A DNA stretch of 64,000 nucleotides from Tillus elongatus (taxonomy: Eukaryota; Arthropoda; Insecta; Coleoptera; Cleridae): positions 67,299,403 to 67,363,402 of the forward strand of contig OZ023266.1 of NCBI GenBank assembly GCA_964006375.1, given 5' to 3'. Made by a program: the position numbers and the translations under genes. Numbering within the stretch: position 1 is the stretch's first letter; the number at the start of each line of letters is the position of its first letter. Positions 1-11,638 of the stretch are shown one piece after another. The notes beneath the pieces were generated by a model, which saw only the letters and a list, made by a program, of their open reading frames with translations, did not search any database and was not told the DNA's origin.

Positions 1-420
1 AAGTCGAGTTTTTAAAGAAGAAAAACAAGTAATGAGGATCATACTTAATATTCCGCAGACACACGTGCAGAAACACTTTTAAGGAACAGGGCATCCTTAC
101 ACTCCCCAGCATCTACATCCTGGAAGTGCTAGTTCATGTTTTTCAAAACAAGACCAAATACATACGCCATGCAGTTGGACATGGCTATACCACGAGAGGA
201 AAAAATAAGCTACAAAGTGACAAACATCGCACAGCTCTGTACCAAAAGCCACTGTTCTACAATGGCTGCAAGTTTTTGAATTCATTGCCAGAAGATGTAC
301 GGAATGTAGACACTATCAGTTTTTAAGAAGAGAGTTGAAACAATTCTCCTAAACAAGACATGCTACTCTGTGGACGATTTCTACATATACTCTACCACTA
401 AACTATTTTTTATTTAATTT
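1..420 (+). pseudogene. LINE reverse transcriptase C-terminus, decayed, entering from left edge
   Basis: Spliced across at least two frameshifts (near 78 and 322), the plus strand reads as the C-terminal tail of a non-LTR retrotransposon reverse transcriptase. Recognisable pieces in order are QVMRIILNIPQ, GILTLPSIYILEVL, YTTRGKNKL, NGCKFLNSLPEDV and LNKTCYSVDDFY. This block follows the thumb region in many insect Jockey/CR1-like elements. The catalytic part lies outside the window or is lost. It is similar in kind to the end of the LINE at 11639-12918. Clade assignment is uncertain. Confidence 0.7.
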
Positions 421-723
421 TTTAGTAATATGCACTTCGTATCAGTATTATAGTTACCACGATATAAACCTTGTGCACATGGGGTTTCTAAAAAACAATA
501 TTGAATTAAGATCTGTATTCTGCAACTTTCTTTTGAATGTTCTTGTGTGTTTTGTACTTCTGTTTGTTTTGCTTTCATGTGTTTTTTAAGGAAAAATTTC
601 CTTAATTATTACATGATTGTATGTGTAACGTTATTTGTATTGTTAACCTGTAGACGTACATGAACATCCCCGTGTCACTTAGGTGACATTAACCTGTTTC
701 ATTGTTAATATATACATTATACA
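421..723 (+). other. AT-rich 3' untranslated tail of the preceding LINE
   Basis: No ORF of note. The T-rich stretch directly after the RT tail is best read as LINE 3' UTR. I could not place the element's exact 3' end or a target-site duplication. Confidence 0.4.
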
Positions 724-1505
724 ATGGCCCAACTAGATGAGGATCGCAGACACATGGAGGGTTCTGTCTCCGTGGATCTTCAAAAAATATTAGACTGGGG
801 AAGTAGAAATCTTGTACAATTCAAGTTATTCAAAGTAATTAGTCCTTTTCACTTGTTGGCATTTCTGTGGATCGAAATCTCAATTGGCACCAATATGTCA
901 CATCAATTGCAGAAGCGGCTGCTAAGAAATTAGGTTTCCTCTTCCGGGGTCGCAAATACTTTTCACCAGCTAATCTCTATACCTTATATACTTCACAGAT
1001 AATACTGCTCCCACATCTGGGGTGCTGCTGCCGCTTCTACACTCGCTATCCTGGACTCCATTCAGAAGAGAGCTATACGTCTCATTGGTGACCTTACCCT
1101 CACCCAAAGGCTGCCATCCCCTGCCCACCGACGTGCCGTTGGTTACCTCTCTCTCTCTCTCTTTTATAGATATCTGCACTGGCAGTGCTCAGAGAAGCTT
1201 TCTTCCATAGTTCCTCCACCTGCTGTGCCCAACAGATCTACCAGGGGAACAGAGTGAATGCATCCTTTTACTGTCCAGGTCACCAGACATAGAACATCTT
1301 GTTATGTCCGCTCTTTTGTCTCGAAGACTTCCAAGTTGTGGAATTCCTTGCCGGCACATGTTTTTTCCTTCTCCTCCGAACCTCCAAATCTTCAAGTCCA
1401 GAATTAACAAGTTGCCTCTTTCCTCATTGTTGACACCCACGGTACGATAGTATTTAGGCTGTAAGCCCTCGTGGTGTGTTGTTGAAATAAACAAATAAAA
1501 AAACA
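724..1505 (+). pseudogene. Second LINE remnant: RT C-terminus and 3' end
   Basis: Frames joined across breaks read SVSVDLQKILDWGSRNLVQF, then a deletion, then VDRNLNWHQYVTSIAEAAAKKLGFLFR, FSPANLYTLYTSQI, LDSIQKRAIRLIGD, LFYRYLHWQCSEKL and SKLWNSLPAHVF. This order is typical of the region downstream of the YxDD box in a CR1/Rex-like insect LINE family that differs from the one at 1-420. At least four frame breaks and an in-frame stop make it dead. The A-rich run at 1487-1505 (AATAAACAAATAAAAAAA) is probably the element's 3' end. Confidence 0.7.
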
Positions 1506-1864
1506 TACTAAATACAGATGTCGAGACTTCACCTGTGGCTTCACAATTGCTTTATTTCTTCTCTGTATAACCTTAAGAACCTACCAAACAGATGCCACGC
1601 ATTATGCTGCAGAAATCGTATTTGTTTCTAAATCTTCGTTTATAAATCATTGGATGTGACATTTGCCTTTGTTACTACCGGTCACCCCATCAGGAATAAC
1701 TGACTATCCCAAATGTATCACCACTACATATTCAAACTGGGCAAAAGACTATATTTCAACTAAATTTTTGAAGACCATGTCAAACACATTTCATGCCAGA
1801 TTTGTTTGCTCCAGTTTAGTTTAGTAGCTTCGTTAGTTTATTCCTAGAGGATGTAATAAAAAGT
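1506..1864. other. No recognised feature
   Basis: AT-rich sequence between a LINE end and the first family T copy. I see no convincing coding or structural signal. Confidence 0.5.
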
Positions 1865-2333
1865 TCGGACGCAGCAAGTGCGTTATGGTAGTGAATTTTT
1901 ATTAAATGCTTCAAACTTCAATAACTCAATTTTCTATTAACTTAGAAAGTTTAATTTTGGTACGTAGTAAGATCTTTTTTAAGGCAATATTCACCAAATT
2001 TCATTAAAATAACTTTGTAATATTCAGAGAAAAAAAGTTTTTCGAATGAAAATTCAAAATTTGAATAACTCAATTTGCTATAAACTTAGAAAGTTGAATT
2101 TTGGTGCGTAGTAAGGTCTCTCCCAAAGCAACATATCTAGTAAATTTCATTAAAACAGATTTGTAATTTTCGGAGAAAAAATTTTTTTTCGAAAGAAAAC
2201 TCCAAATTTTCCCGGAAAACCCTGTCCGATTTTCCTGGCTAACGAACTCATCCAAGCCATTAATAAAATAAAGGCACTTGCCGAGTTTTATCGAAATCGG
2301 TTAAATATTTGTTAAGTTATCGGATGGATACAT

Positions 2334-2887
<554 letters not shown>

Positions 2888-2985
2888 TTCAAGGGGCACT
2901 AGTTCGCGCTCATTTGAAATTTTTTTGCAAAGTCTCACCATCGATACCTCTCTATTAGTGCATTTTTTTGATAAAAAAAATCACT

Positions 2986-3185
2986 AAAAAGTTGAAGGAA
3001 AAGACGCCAGGAATAAAAATAAATCGACAACGATTTCATCGCATAAGATATGCAGATGACATAGCTTAGGAGAAACGGGGTAGAATTAGAAAGGATGGTA
3101 AGTGGACTGGATAGTGGGTTAAAACGAATCAAGCTAAAGATCAATACGACGAAAACAAAAGCTAATATGTTAATACTACGGTTGT
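2986..3185 (+). pseudogene. Short RT fragment of an RTE-like LINE
   Basis: The plus strand reads PGIKINRQRFHRIRYADDIA, then after a frame shift ELERMVSGLDSGLKRIKLKI and NTTKTKA. This is the YADD catalytic box and downstream helix seen in RTE-type reverse transcriptases. Only about 60 codons survive. A similar AAGATGACGAAAACAAAATT stretch at 14898-14917 may be another scrap. Confidence 0.55.
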
Positions 3186-4131
3186 AAGTTTTAGTAAAAT
3201 AATAACGAAAATACTAACCTATAGATGTTGTCCCTCCGAAGTACTCATATTTGTTTGCGAATGTTTAAAATGATTTTTGGATCATATTTTCTTTGTTCCT
3301 CTAAAAGTGGCTTGTTTTATTTTCTCCGCATGTTGTGGAAAAATTTATGTGACATTCAATTAGTGGCAGACATGTCTATATCTTTTCATCCTCTTATCAG
3401 ATTACTCTTAGTTGATTTGCTTTATGTTAGAAGCAGTGACTTGTGTGAAAAAGAACACATGTGAAATTGAAGAGTTTGCCGGGAGCGAAAATAGGGTAAG
3501 TGAGAGTAAACAGCTTTGTGTCATCATTGAGAAATTTTAAGAGAGTAGTCCTTCTAAAAGAGACATCCACTGTCCTTGAAACCCAGATTGGTTAACATTC
3601 GATTTTGTTGTTCGTATGTGGAAAATAGAGGATGGTGAGTTAACAAAAATTCGACTTCCTCCTTTTTTGAAGTCGATTAAAAATTTGTCTAAAAAAAAAA
3701 TAATCCAGCGCTGAAGAAAAACGGTCTTATAGAGCTTGCGTATGTTTTGTTTGATGAACTTTCTGTGGCGTTTTACATTCACTTATGTTATTAGATAACG
3801 GGAAAGGTGATAGGCAAGCAGGCTGTAACAAAAGAGTTCTTGTAATGAAATGTATGTAAATCACGACATAGACATAACCTTAAACGATTAAAAGCGCGCT
3901 TCAGTAGTCGTGCGAAACTAATGTGAATTGAGAACACTTAAAACAAAAATAATAACGTGCTTTCAGTTTGAAAATGATTGTATCATGAAGATGTTTGTTT
4001 AGAGCCATTTTAATTAACGAACCTGGAACCAGATAACTGTACTTTAATTTCACCATCAATTCGTATTTTTTAGTATAATGTTTACGATTTTCTTACCGAC
4101 ATACACTGCACCAACATTTTGGCGAATTTTT
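3186..4131. other. No recognised feature
   Basis: Contains two short ORFs (79 aa plus at 3225-3464; 81 aa minus at 3537-3782) without recognisable motifs. I would not call either a gene. Confidence 0.5.
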
Positions 4132-4450
4132 ATTAAGAAAATTCACTAATATAAAAGTCACGCTATTTAGGAAAATTTCCTCAAATGAGCGCGAACTAGA
4201 GCCGCTAGAAATCATATTTGTATTATAAGCTGGTTTATATCTCCGAAAATAAACTAAGTGAATTCTAGACACCTAGAACCCCGACATTTGGTACGTGTTA
4301 TCTACATAGGCTATTTCCGTACCAAATTTCGTCAGTATTACTAAAATCGAAAAATATTCGAAAAAAATGGATCCTATAAAGCTGGCTAACCAACTCATCT
4401 AAGCTCCACGCCATTCAGTAGGAAAGATAAAATATTAAAAAAAAAATTTG
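4132..4450 (-). mobile_element. Diverged family T fragment
   Basis: AAAATTCACTAATATA at 4139-4154 and AAATGAGCGCGAACTAGAGCC (4183-4203) are the inverted right-end landmarks. CTGGCTAACCAACTCATCTAAGC near 4382 resembles a left-half landmark on the plus strand. The pieces are rearranged and there is no long TA core. Confidence 0.5.
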
Positions 4451-4454
4451 TCTA

Positions 4455-5205
4455 CCATTTGAACGGCGTATCACAAGGCATCTCTTTCGGGAACTTTTTC
4501 GACGAAACATGATTTTAAAAATTTGTTAGGTAATACGAAAGATAAAGATAAAGTCACTGAAATGTCGTGTATCTATGGGATAGGCTGTAAAGATTGTAAT
4601 CTCAAATACGTTGGGAAGACTAAAAAACCATTGAAGCCAGATTCAAGGAGCATCAGGCACATCTGAGATACAGTAGTAGTGTAGACAAGTCAAGCGTGGC
4701 ACAACATATTTGTGATAATACTCAAAACATAGATAAAGAGAATCTAAAACTTATCAAAAATGTTAAGACAACCAGCGAAGTTAGATGCGTGCGAAAGTAT
4801 TTACATTTCTAAGGCAATAAAAAATAAAAGTTTCTTAAACCGAGCGCCGCTATTGATTTATAACCTTTTGCTTACACTCTCTTTTTGACAGAAGAGTATA
4901 TTCCGAAACTCGACAGGTAACGTTATAACGAAAGTTCAAAAACCTCGTCCGGCAATTAAAATATATTACCCAGAAAATTTGCCTGCGTTTTCGTCCCTCC
5001 CTTGTCGGTCTTTACCTAAGACGTAGTATAAAAGGTGATTTAGTTGTAAGTACTTTAGAATTTTTCATCCTCTGATGACACTAACTTTGTTAGTAAAATG
5101 ATCGTTAGGTCTTTAAAAAGATGTGTTGTGGTGATTTGGGTTCTCCAAGTGTACTTATCGGTGTTCATCACAGGCTCCAATCGTCACTCAGTGATCTAGG
5201 CTATC
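4455..5205 (+). pseudogene. Penelope-like element 3' part with GIY-YIG endonuclease
   Basis: From 4515 the plus strand reads LLGNTKDKDKVTEMSCIYGI, then GCKDCNLKYVGKTKKPLK (a C-x2-C pair and the YVGKT form of the GIY-YIG signature). After a frameshift near 4638 it reads RFKEHQAHLRYSSSVDKSSV and AQHICD, and after another near 4785 ACESIYISKAIKNKSFLNRA and PLLIYN. In Penelope-like elements this endonuclease follows the RT and nicks target DNA. The RT is missing here. The tail runs into the family P end, with a ribozyme-like motif at 5062-5112, and stops near CACTCAGTG at 5192-5200. Frameshifts make it inactive. Confidence 0.75.
5062..5112 (+). ncRNA. Hammerhead-like motif in Penelope 3' end, decayed
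   Basis: CTGATGA at 5072-5078 is followed by CACTAAC-TTT-GTTAGT. The conserved GAAAC has become AAAAT (5095-5099) and the GTC triplet GTT. Position matters more than activity here: it lies about 180 bp downstream of the GIY-YIG frame, which ties the motif to the Penelope-like element. Confidence 0.5.
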
Positions 5206-6082
5206 TGGAATAAGCATATATTCCAAGTGGATAGAAATCGGTTAATTCTTTTCAGAGTCATCGTAGTGATTCATATAAAAAATTCACTAATATACCTGTT
5301 GTATCCTCTATAGAAAATATATTGAGCGTAAAAATGTACTGAAAAAACCTTGAATGCCAAAGACCCATCTGTTGTGTTATTGAAGGCCCATATCCAATTC
5401 CAAGCAACTCTAATCCTTTTCATATTTTTTTCAGTGTTTATCTCCTTAAATAAAATGAATATTCCATCTTCTTTTCAACACTGTATTATACTTATATGTA
5501 AAGAATCCCCCCATTTAACAAATACGATTGAGGGGGGGCATCCTTAACTTAAATTAAAGACCAATCAAACACCACTTAGCAGGGATATGTCCTTATATCT
5601 GGCTACTAACTATGATAAATCGTTATACTGATCCAATTTTTTCAATTGCCAAGTAACGATCCAATCGACTTAATCGCTCGTATTTTATCAGAAAAACCTA
5701 ACGTTCGAGATCAGTATGAGTAATTAAACCCAATCCATAACGTAGTGGCAGGTCTTCAATCATTTTCGACACTAGTTTTACGCACCGCATTGCATTAAGA
5801 TTCCGTCAGAATATACAGGCTTTCACATCTTATGGGCTCACTATGAAGCTATTATAGTCATTAAAATCAAATTTTAATTGATGTAATTAATTGACAGCTA
5901 ATATTAAAATAAGCGAATATTCAAATAAAAACTGCTTAACCAGGAAACAAAAAAAATGTTTAGTAGAAAACTTAGTCTAACACTCCTCTAATAACGCGTA
6001 TTAACTTTTTGGCTAACACAAGTAACTTTTTATTTTTATTTCCTTAAATAATTGAACTTATAATACAAACAATAAAGGAAAA
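5206..6082. other. No recognised feature
   Basis: AT-rich. Contains a 65-aa ORF at 5350-5547 without recognisable motifs. No repeat landmark found. Confidence 0.5.
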
Positions 6083-6422
6083 GATCCTCGGTGGTTCAGT
6101 GTTAAGAACGTGTGCCTCTGAAACGAAGAGTACCAGGTTCGACTCCAGCGTTTTCCTTTCACTTTTTCAGTACATACTGTAACATCAACATCAACCGAGG
6201 ATCTGGCATTCCATTTGAGCAAGTTGAATGTCTGCCCGTTCCGCTCTTCGGAGTGGGCGTAAAGCCGTCATTCCCGTGTCCATGCGATGTTGGGCACGTT
6301 AAAGATCACTACCCTCCTTACAGAAAGACAGGAGTGGCAAAATTCCCAGGTTAGTAAGGTGAAACTGCTCCCTGGCGTCGGTGATTGGCTATAATCGCGG
6401 AAATAGACATACGTTAAAAAAA
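6083..6422 (+). mobile_element. tRNA-derived SINE (family S1), copy 1
   Basis: The head CCTCGGTGGTTCAGTGTTAAG resembles a tRNA with a pol III A box, and GGTTCGACTCC at 6136-6146 fits a B box. The body has landmarks shared with copies at 37648-37940 and 55092-55450: CATCAACATCAACCGAGG, GCGTAAAGCCGTC, GCGATGTTGGGCACGTTAAAG, CAGAAAGACAGGAGTGG and GGCGTCGGTGATTGGCTATA. AAGGAAAAGATCC (6074-6086) and AAGGAAAAAATCC (6423-6435) are a likely imperfect target-site duplication. SINEs depend on a LINE RT in trans. Confidence 0.75.
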
Positions 6423-6465
6423 TCAAGGAAAAAATCCACATAAATAATGGATACTGGTAATCTAA

Positions 6466-8540
6466 ATGCTTATTTCGACTGAACGACAACAAGTCTATTG
6501 GTGGAATGAAGAAATAGTTACGCTGCGTAGAAACTGCATCAGCAAGAAGAGGATTTATATGAAAAGTAATAGAAAATGGACAGGAAGCAGGAGCAAAATT
6601 AAATCAGCAAAGAAAGCTAAATGGAAGTCGGTAAAATATGAAGTAGACCAAGATATCTGGGGAGAAGGTTATCTGATTGTGATGAGGAAGACGTTAGGGT
6701 ACCTAACAAGACCGCAAGTATAAATGCAGATGATGAAGAAAATAATTACCCATCTATTTCCTAACCTCAGGCCCATGGCACGAACCTTTAAATGTTATAA
6801 AAATTTCCCTGTGCTTGATAAGTACACTTGGAGAACCCAAATCACCAAAACAGTTTTTTTTTAAACCTGACACTAACAAAGCTGGCGCCACCAGAGGATA
6901 AAAATGTCTAAGCATGCTTGAGCTGCAAGAACTTAAGACGGCTAGTGACAAACTGAAGAACAATAAATGTCCTGGACCTAGTAATGTCCTTGCGGAAATT
7001 TTGAAAATCGCCGTGAAAAACAGACTGCAATATGTTCTTGACGTATACGACTTTGAAATTAAATCCTGGTTTCCTACTCACTGGAAGTTAAAAAGATTAA
7101 CTCTCATTAAGAAAGGAGATAAACCAATGACCGACTCCTCAGGCAATACACCTATCTGCCTCCTGGATATAGGTGAAAAACTCTATGAGCAACTTTTGAA
7201 AATTAGGTTAGATAGCGAAATAAAAAGAACAGAAGACATATCGAAAAATCAATATTTGGAGCAAAAACAGTATATGATCTAAGAGAGGTACTGAGAATTG
7301 AAGAAGACGCATGATCTGTGAGTGACTAACATAGAAAACTATGCACTGTCATAACCTAGAGGCAAGAAATACGTTCGACTGCGCATCCAGGCAAGTGATA
7401 TTAGAATATATGTGAAGAAGGGGGATTCAGGATAGTCTGATGAACATAAGTGCAGACTTATTGTACAGTACGACTAATATTGGCACACCTGGTATCATCG
7501 GAAAGAAACATATATGTCAACAGCGGCGTTCCACAGGGTTCGATCCCGTGGCCGACCTTGTGCGACATCTTGTACTCATTAACCTAGAAGAACCAAAACA
7601 ACTCTCATAGGATTTGCAGATGACATAGCTCTAGTTGTGGTAGCCGCAAATGAAAAGATTATCATGAACACAACAAAAGCCGCACTACAGACAGTCTCCA
7701 ACTGGATGGCAAGTCTTTCATCAGAAAAAACGGAATGCGTCCTCCTGACTCAGGGAAGAAATATGGGTTCTATTGAATTCTTAATAGAAGGCGTATGGAT
7801 AAAACCCAGCAGAGGCATTAGATATCTAGTAGTTTGGCTCGATACAGAGCTATGCTTTGCAGAGCACCGCAGAACAACATCACAGCTGAAAAAAACAATA
7901 ACAGCCCTCAGTAGTTTGTTGCCAAACATAGGAGGTTTCGGTTATCGGCACTAAGAATCCTAGCTATCGTTGTACTGTCGAACATCCTCTAATGCTGCAC
8001 TGTATGACATCGTGCCACTAACAAGTAATTAAGGGATAAGCTAGTACTGCCGCAAAGTACAGTGAGCATCAAAACGTGCAGTGCATATATAACTATATCC
8101 TCCAAAGCAGTGCCAATAATTTCTGGCTCGCTCCAATAGAACTCCTCGTCGAAGAGAGAAAGAAAGGATACAGTTTACAATCTTGATGCCGCAGCCCCTG
8201 CCTTTCCGTCCGCAGACTTTAAAGAAACGATACAAAGAAAATTATAATGGAGAGATGGCAGACAGAATGGAAGTCAGCCACAAAAGGTAGCTGGACCAGA
8301 ATCATGGTTCCAACCTACCTAACGCAGGCACTTTTAGGGCATGGCTGCTTCCGTGCATACATTTTCAGATTTAACCGAACCGACACAGAAAATTGCAGCT
8401 ACTATGAAGAGACAGATGTCGCGAAATGCACGCTGTTGATGTGCAAAAGAGTTCAAAGAGACTTGGGAAAGAATCCAAACAGAATCATTCCTGAACCCCT
8501 AATCTCACAAACATCACAACGAGGAAGGCAGATGTAGGGA
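6466..8540 (+). pseudogene. R1-clade LINE ORF2 remnant
   Basis: Pieces in order are WWNEEIVTLRRNCISKKRI and VDQDIWGEGYLIVMRK (the linker between endonuclease and RT), ITHLFPNLRPMARTF, LKNNKCPGPSNVLAEILKI, GVPQGSIPWP (about 7520), GFADDIALVVVAANEK (about 7610), LTQALLGHGCFRAYIFRF and a cysteine-rich tail. This set matches R1-clade LINEs. Many frameshifts and stops interrupt it, and a Penelope fragment (6812-6905) sits inside. The endonuclease and ORF1 are missing, so it is 5'-truncated. Confidence 0.75.
6812..6905 (-). mobile_element. Family P fragment inside the R1-like LINE
   Basis: Read on the minus strand it gives TTTATCCTCTGGTGGCGCC, GCTTTGTTAGTGTCAGG, then GGTGATTTGGGTTCTCCAAG and TGTACTTATC, the family P end. 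Part of the ribozyme-like core (GAAACGATC) is deleted. It separates LFPNLRPMARTF from the KNNKCPGPSN block, so it appears to have inserted into the LINE. Confidence 0.55.
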
Positions 8541-9705
8541 AATGGTAACACAAAGATTAGTTATAAACAATGAGATATTGCTTTGAAGTCATGCAACAGT
8601 AAATTCCAGAGCATTATCTGCAGTCAGGGGTTCCAGTTGTACCGGTGAGCTCGTCCCCTATTGAAAAAAATCTTAATGCTAGTAGGGGGATTCTGCTGGA
8701 AAGAGCAGTAGCTCCTATTTATAGATTACGAGTCGGGTTTTGCCAATGTTGTATCTACTGACCTGGGGGTGAGAGGTCACACTAGGACTGGATCTGAGTC
8801 AGCTGCCTTTGGTCTTTTGATGAAATGCTGCATCGCAACGTTATTGTTGGTTACATTGTTGCGTTCGAATGCTTAATTGTCTTTGCAACTTTTCGATAGT
8901 ACTAGCCAAATTTTCCAACTTGTCCCAAAATTTTTCAATTTTTCTACCGAAATATCACTTGGTTGCAACTCAAAATTCAATATTCTAAATTTCCTAATTT
9001 ATCTTAGAAATAAACCGTTGTCAAAATGAGAACATACAGTATCAGCGGTTACCTACATGGCGATAGCAGAAACACTCACATCAAATTACAGTTAAACGAT
9101 TGTCGCTTTCTTTCTTACGGGAGTAATGTTTAATTTTATCATATACACAAACAGCACTTTTGTTACTGAATGCAGCTCTGTATAGATCTTTAAATTTGAA
9201 CTAAAATAACCGTAACAACTGAGCAACAGACGTGGTATTCTGTGGTTGACATGGAAGCTGCCCTTTGATCACGAGAAACACTATGTGAATTCTTGGTGAA
9301 ACTCGAGCTCGAGTAAATATGTGGTGGATAAGTTACGAAACTGTTTAAAACAACCAGAAGAAACGGTGATTGGCGCTTTTTATTGATTTTTACAGGACCA
9401 TCTCTTAGCCGTTATTCAACTTACCAGATCAAACTATGCAGGTGTGGCAACTTTGAAACACTTCATTTTAGACTTGGAATGAAATCTCTAGTCCCTAGCC
9501 GCACTAACGATTTTATTCGATTACTGCGAAAATATGTGCGTGTATGATACTTTAAAAAAATGAAATCAGAAATTAAAACTGCCTAAAAACTGTTGACAGA
9601 GAGAAGCAGAGTTGCGACACCTCAATTTCTGGCAGCGCCGGGATAAATGGTTGATTTATGTAAAAAATGCAATGTTAGAATTGGGTGCTTGAAATGTATC
9701 TTCCT
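8541..9705. other. No recognised feature beyond possible LINE 3' UTR
   Basis: The first 200 bp may be the 3' UTR of the R1-like LINE. The rest is AT-rich without ORFs of interest. Confidence 0.45.
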
Positions 9706-10171
9706 TTCATATCCGAAAAACACTTAGCACACAGGATGGGGATATTATCGTGGGACGAATCATAACTACATAAGACATGGCTCATAATAAAAATATCAGC
9801 TACATTGCCATATTTCCAAAAAGTTCGTAATATTCTTTTACACTTAATTACATAAGGTCTTAAAACGAGTATTACAAATCTTAGTCAGTACTGATTTTGT
9901 TTCTAATTATCATTCTGATCACATGTGTAATTCATATCCGAAAAACACTTAGCACACAGGATGAGGATATTATCGTGGCACGAATCAAAACTACATAAGA
10001 CATGGCTCATAACAAAAATATCAGCTACATTGCCACATTTCCAAAAAGTTCGTAATATTGTGTCAAATATTCTTTTACACTGAATTACATAAGGTCTTAA
10101 AACGAGTATTACAAATCTTATTCAGTACTGATTTTGTTTCTAATTATCATTCGGATCACATGTGTAATTCA
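9706..10171. repeat. Tandem duplication, two units of about 230 bp
   Basis: ATATCCGAAAAACACTTAGC occurs at 9709 and again at 9934, and both units end in CACATGTGTAATTCA. The units differ at a handful of positions, and the second has about 12 extra bases near 10058 (TGTCAAATATTC). Non-coding. Confidence 0.9.
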
Positions 10172-10304
10172 AAATCCCCATTAGATGTCACAGCGTGTCC
10201 TAACATATATTAGTAATATAGACCAAGAAAAAAAAAACAGTTATAGGATTCGTATAATTACAATTGTACGATATTAGGAGAACCAGGCAAATAATAAGAC
10301 AGGA

Positions 10305-11175
10305 TAAGATAAATGACCACCAGCAACCTCAATACATTTTTCAGCCCGATTATGCAGATTGCAGATGGCCCGGTGAATCATACCTGATGAGGCTATCCGC
10401 GTGGTCTGTAACGACCATCGATCCATCGATTTAAAAATCAGAAATCAAGTAAGCTATTATACGCTGAGAATAATGTGACGGCGCGCCATCATGTTGAAAA
10501 CGCATACTTATCTGCTGGGGGCCTGCTGCAGCCTTTGGGGTTGTTGGTTCTGTAAAGTCGAGATAAACGTCAGAAGTGAGTCTGCCTTCAAAAATATGAG
10601 GTTCCAGAAATTGATTGTCAATGTCACCATACCATAAATTTACAGCGAAGCGATGCTGAGAATTGGTCTGACGTACTTGATGTGGATTTTCTCGTGTGAA
10701 AATTCCATCTCAGGTAAAAGTTGTCTCGTTGGTGAATAATGTTATATACAAGGTATGTCTACGAGTGAGTACCCGACGACAAAATGTTACTCGTGTCTGC
10801 TGATCTAAAACTAAACACTACACTTACTGACTATGCTATTATGTAAACTATTACTTTTTAAATATTTTCCAGGCACGAGTAGATGGAAGTCTCAGACTGT
10901 TTTCTAATCTCTCTCAAACTGGTTCTTTATCATCGAGAACCCTTAAGTCTGCACCCCGATCAATATTACCAGGCGCTCTTCGTCAAGATGGCACAGAAAG
11001 GTGCTCTCGTAAATGTTGGAAAACGTGAGTGAATGTCTCATGGTTGGGAATTCGGCGTTGTCTATACCTGTCATCATAGTCTTGAACTGTTTGTCTACTG
11101 TTCCTATCGAAAAGGGCATATATGTAGAACATCTCGGCATACTCTTTACCAGTGAAGTAATATATCATTGTTAGA
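10305..11175 (-). pseudogene. DUF4817-type Tc1/mariner-like transposase relic
   Basis: On the minus strand, 11171 to 10985 reads FTGKEYAEMFYIYALFDRN and RRIPNHETFTHVFQHLREH, the N-terminal DNA-binding segment (DUF4817) of a common insect transposase group. After a decayed stretch, 10735-10450 reads TNETTFT, HQVRQTNSQHRFAVNLWYGD, DNQFLEPHIFEGRLTSDVYL and MRFQHDGAPSHYSQRIIAYL. These contain the first catalytic region and the HDGAPSH second-aspartate box. The C-terminus is rearranged, with ICNLHNRAEKCIEV-like residues near 10330. Numerous stops make it inactive, and I did not find its TIRs. Confidence 0.7.
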
Positions 11176-11638
11176 AAAGTAGGAAACCGAATAACTGATG
11201 GAAAATAATCGATGCAAACACTCTGAGCCAAATAGAATACCTAAGCTCTGCCACGAACTAAACTAAAAACACGGTCAAATAATGAAAAGAAGACAAAATG
11301 AAAGGAACTATGGAAGGAACGAAAGAGTATAAACCCGAAACTAACACACTGAAGAGATGCAAACACGAAATAAATGAACTAAAACGATTCAACCATAGAA
11401 CTAGTGGACTACCGATAAAAATATGCAGTATAACGCATGTTCTGTGGGACTACCAATTAAGTCAATTTCATTCACCGCGTACCACACATAAAATTAAAAG
11501 TAGGCAGGTAGATCCTATGTTCGGCAAGCTGAATAAAAAATATTTTTGAATAGTTATGTGTGTCAGTATAACGATGGTCATTAATATTATAAGATATTTT
11601 AATGATAAATAATAGTAGATCTATCATATCACATTCCG
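11176..11638. other. No recognised feature
   Basis: An 83-aa lysine-rich ORF (11298-11549) reflects short AT-rich, purine-rich repeats and is not a convincing gene. Confidence 0.5.

Noticed and set aside
6083..6160. Functional tRNA gene
   Set aside because: Promoter boxes are present but the acceptor and anticodon stems do not form, and three copies share a 300-bp non-tRNA body, so it is a SINE.
9706..10171. CRISPR-like or satellite array
   Set aside because: Only two long units without spacers; a simple tandem duplication in eukaryotic DNA.
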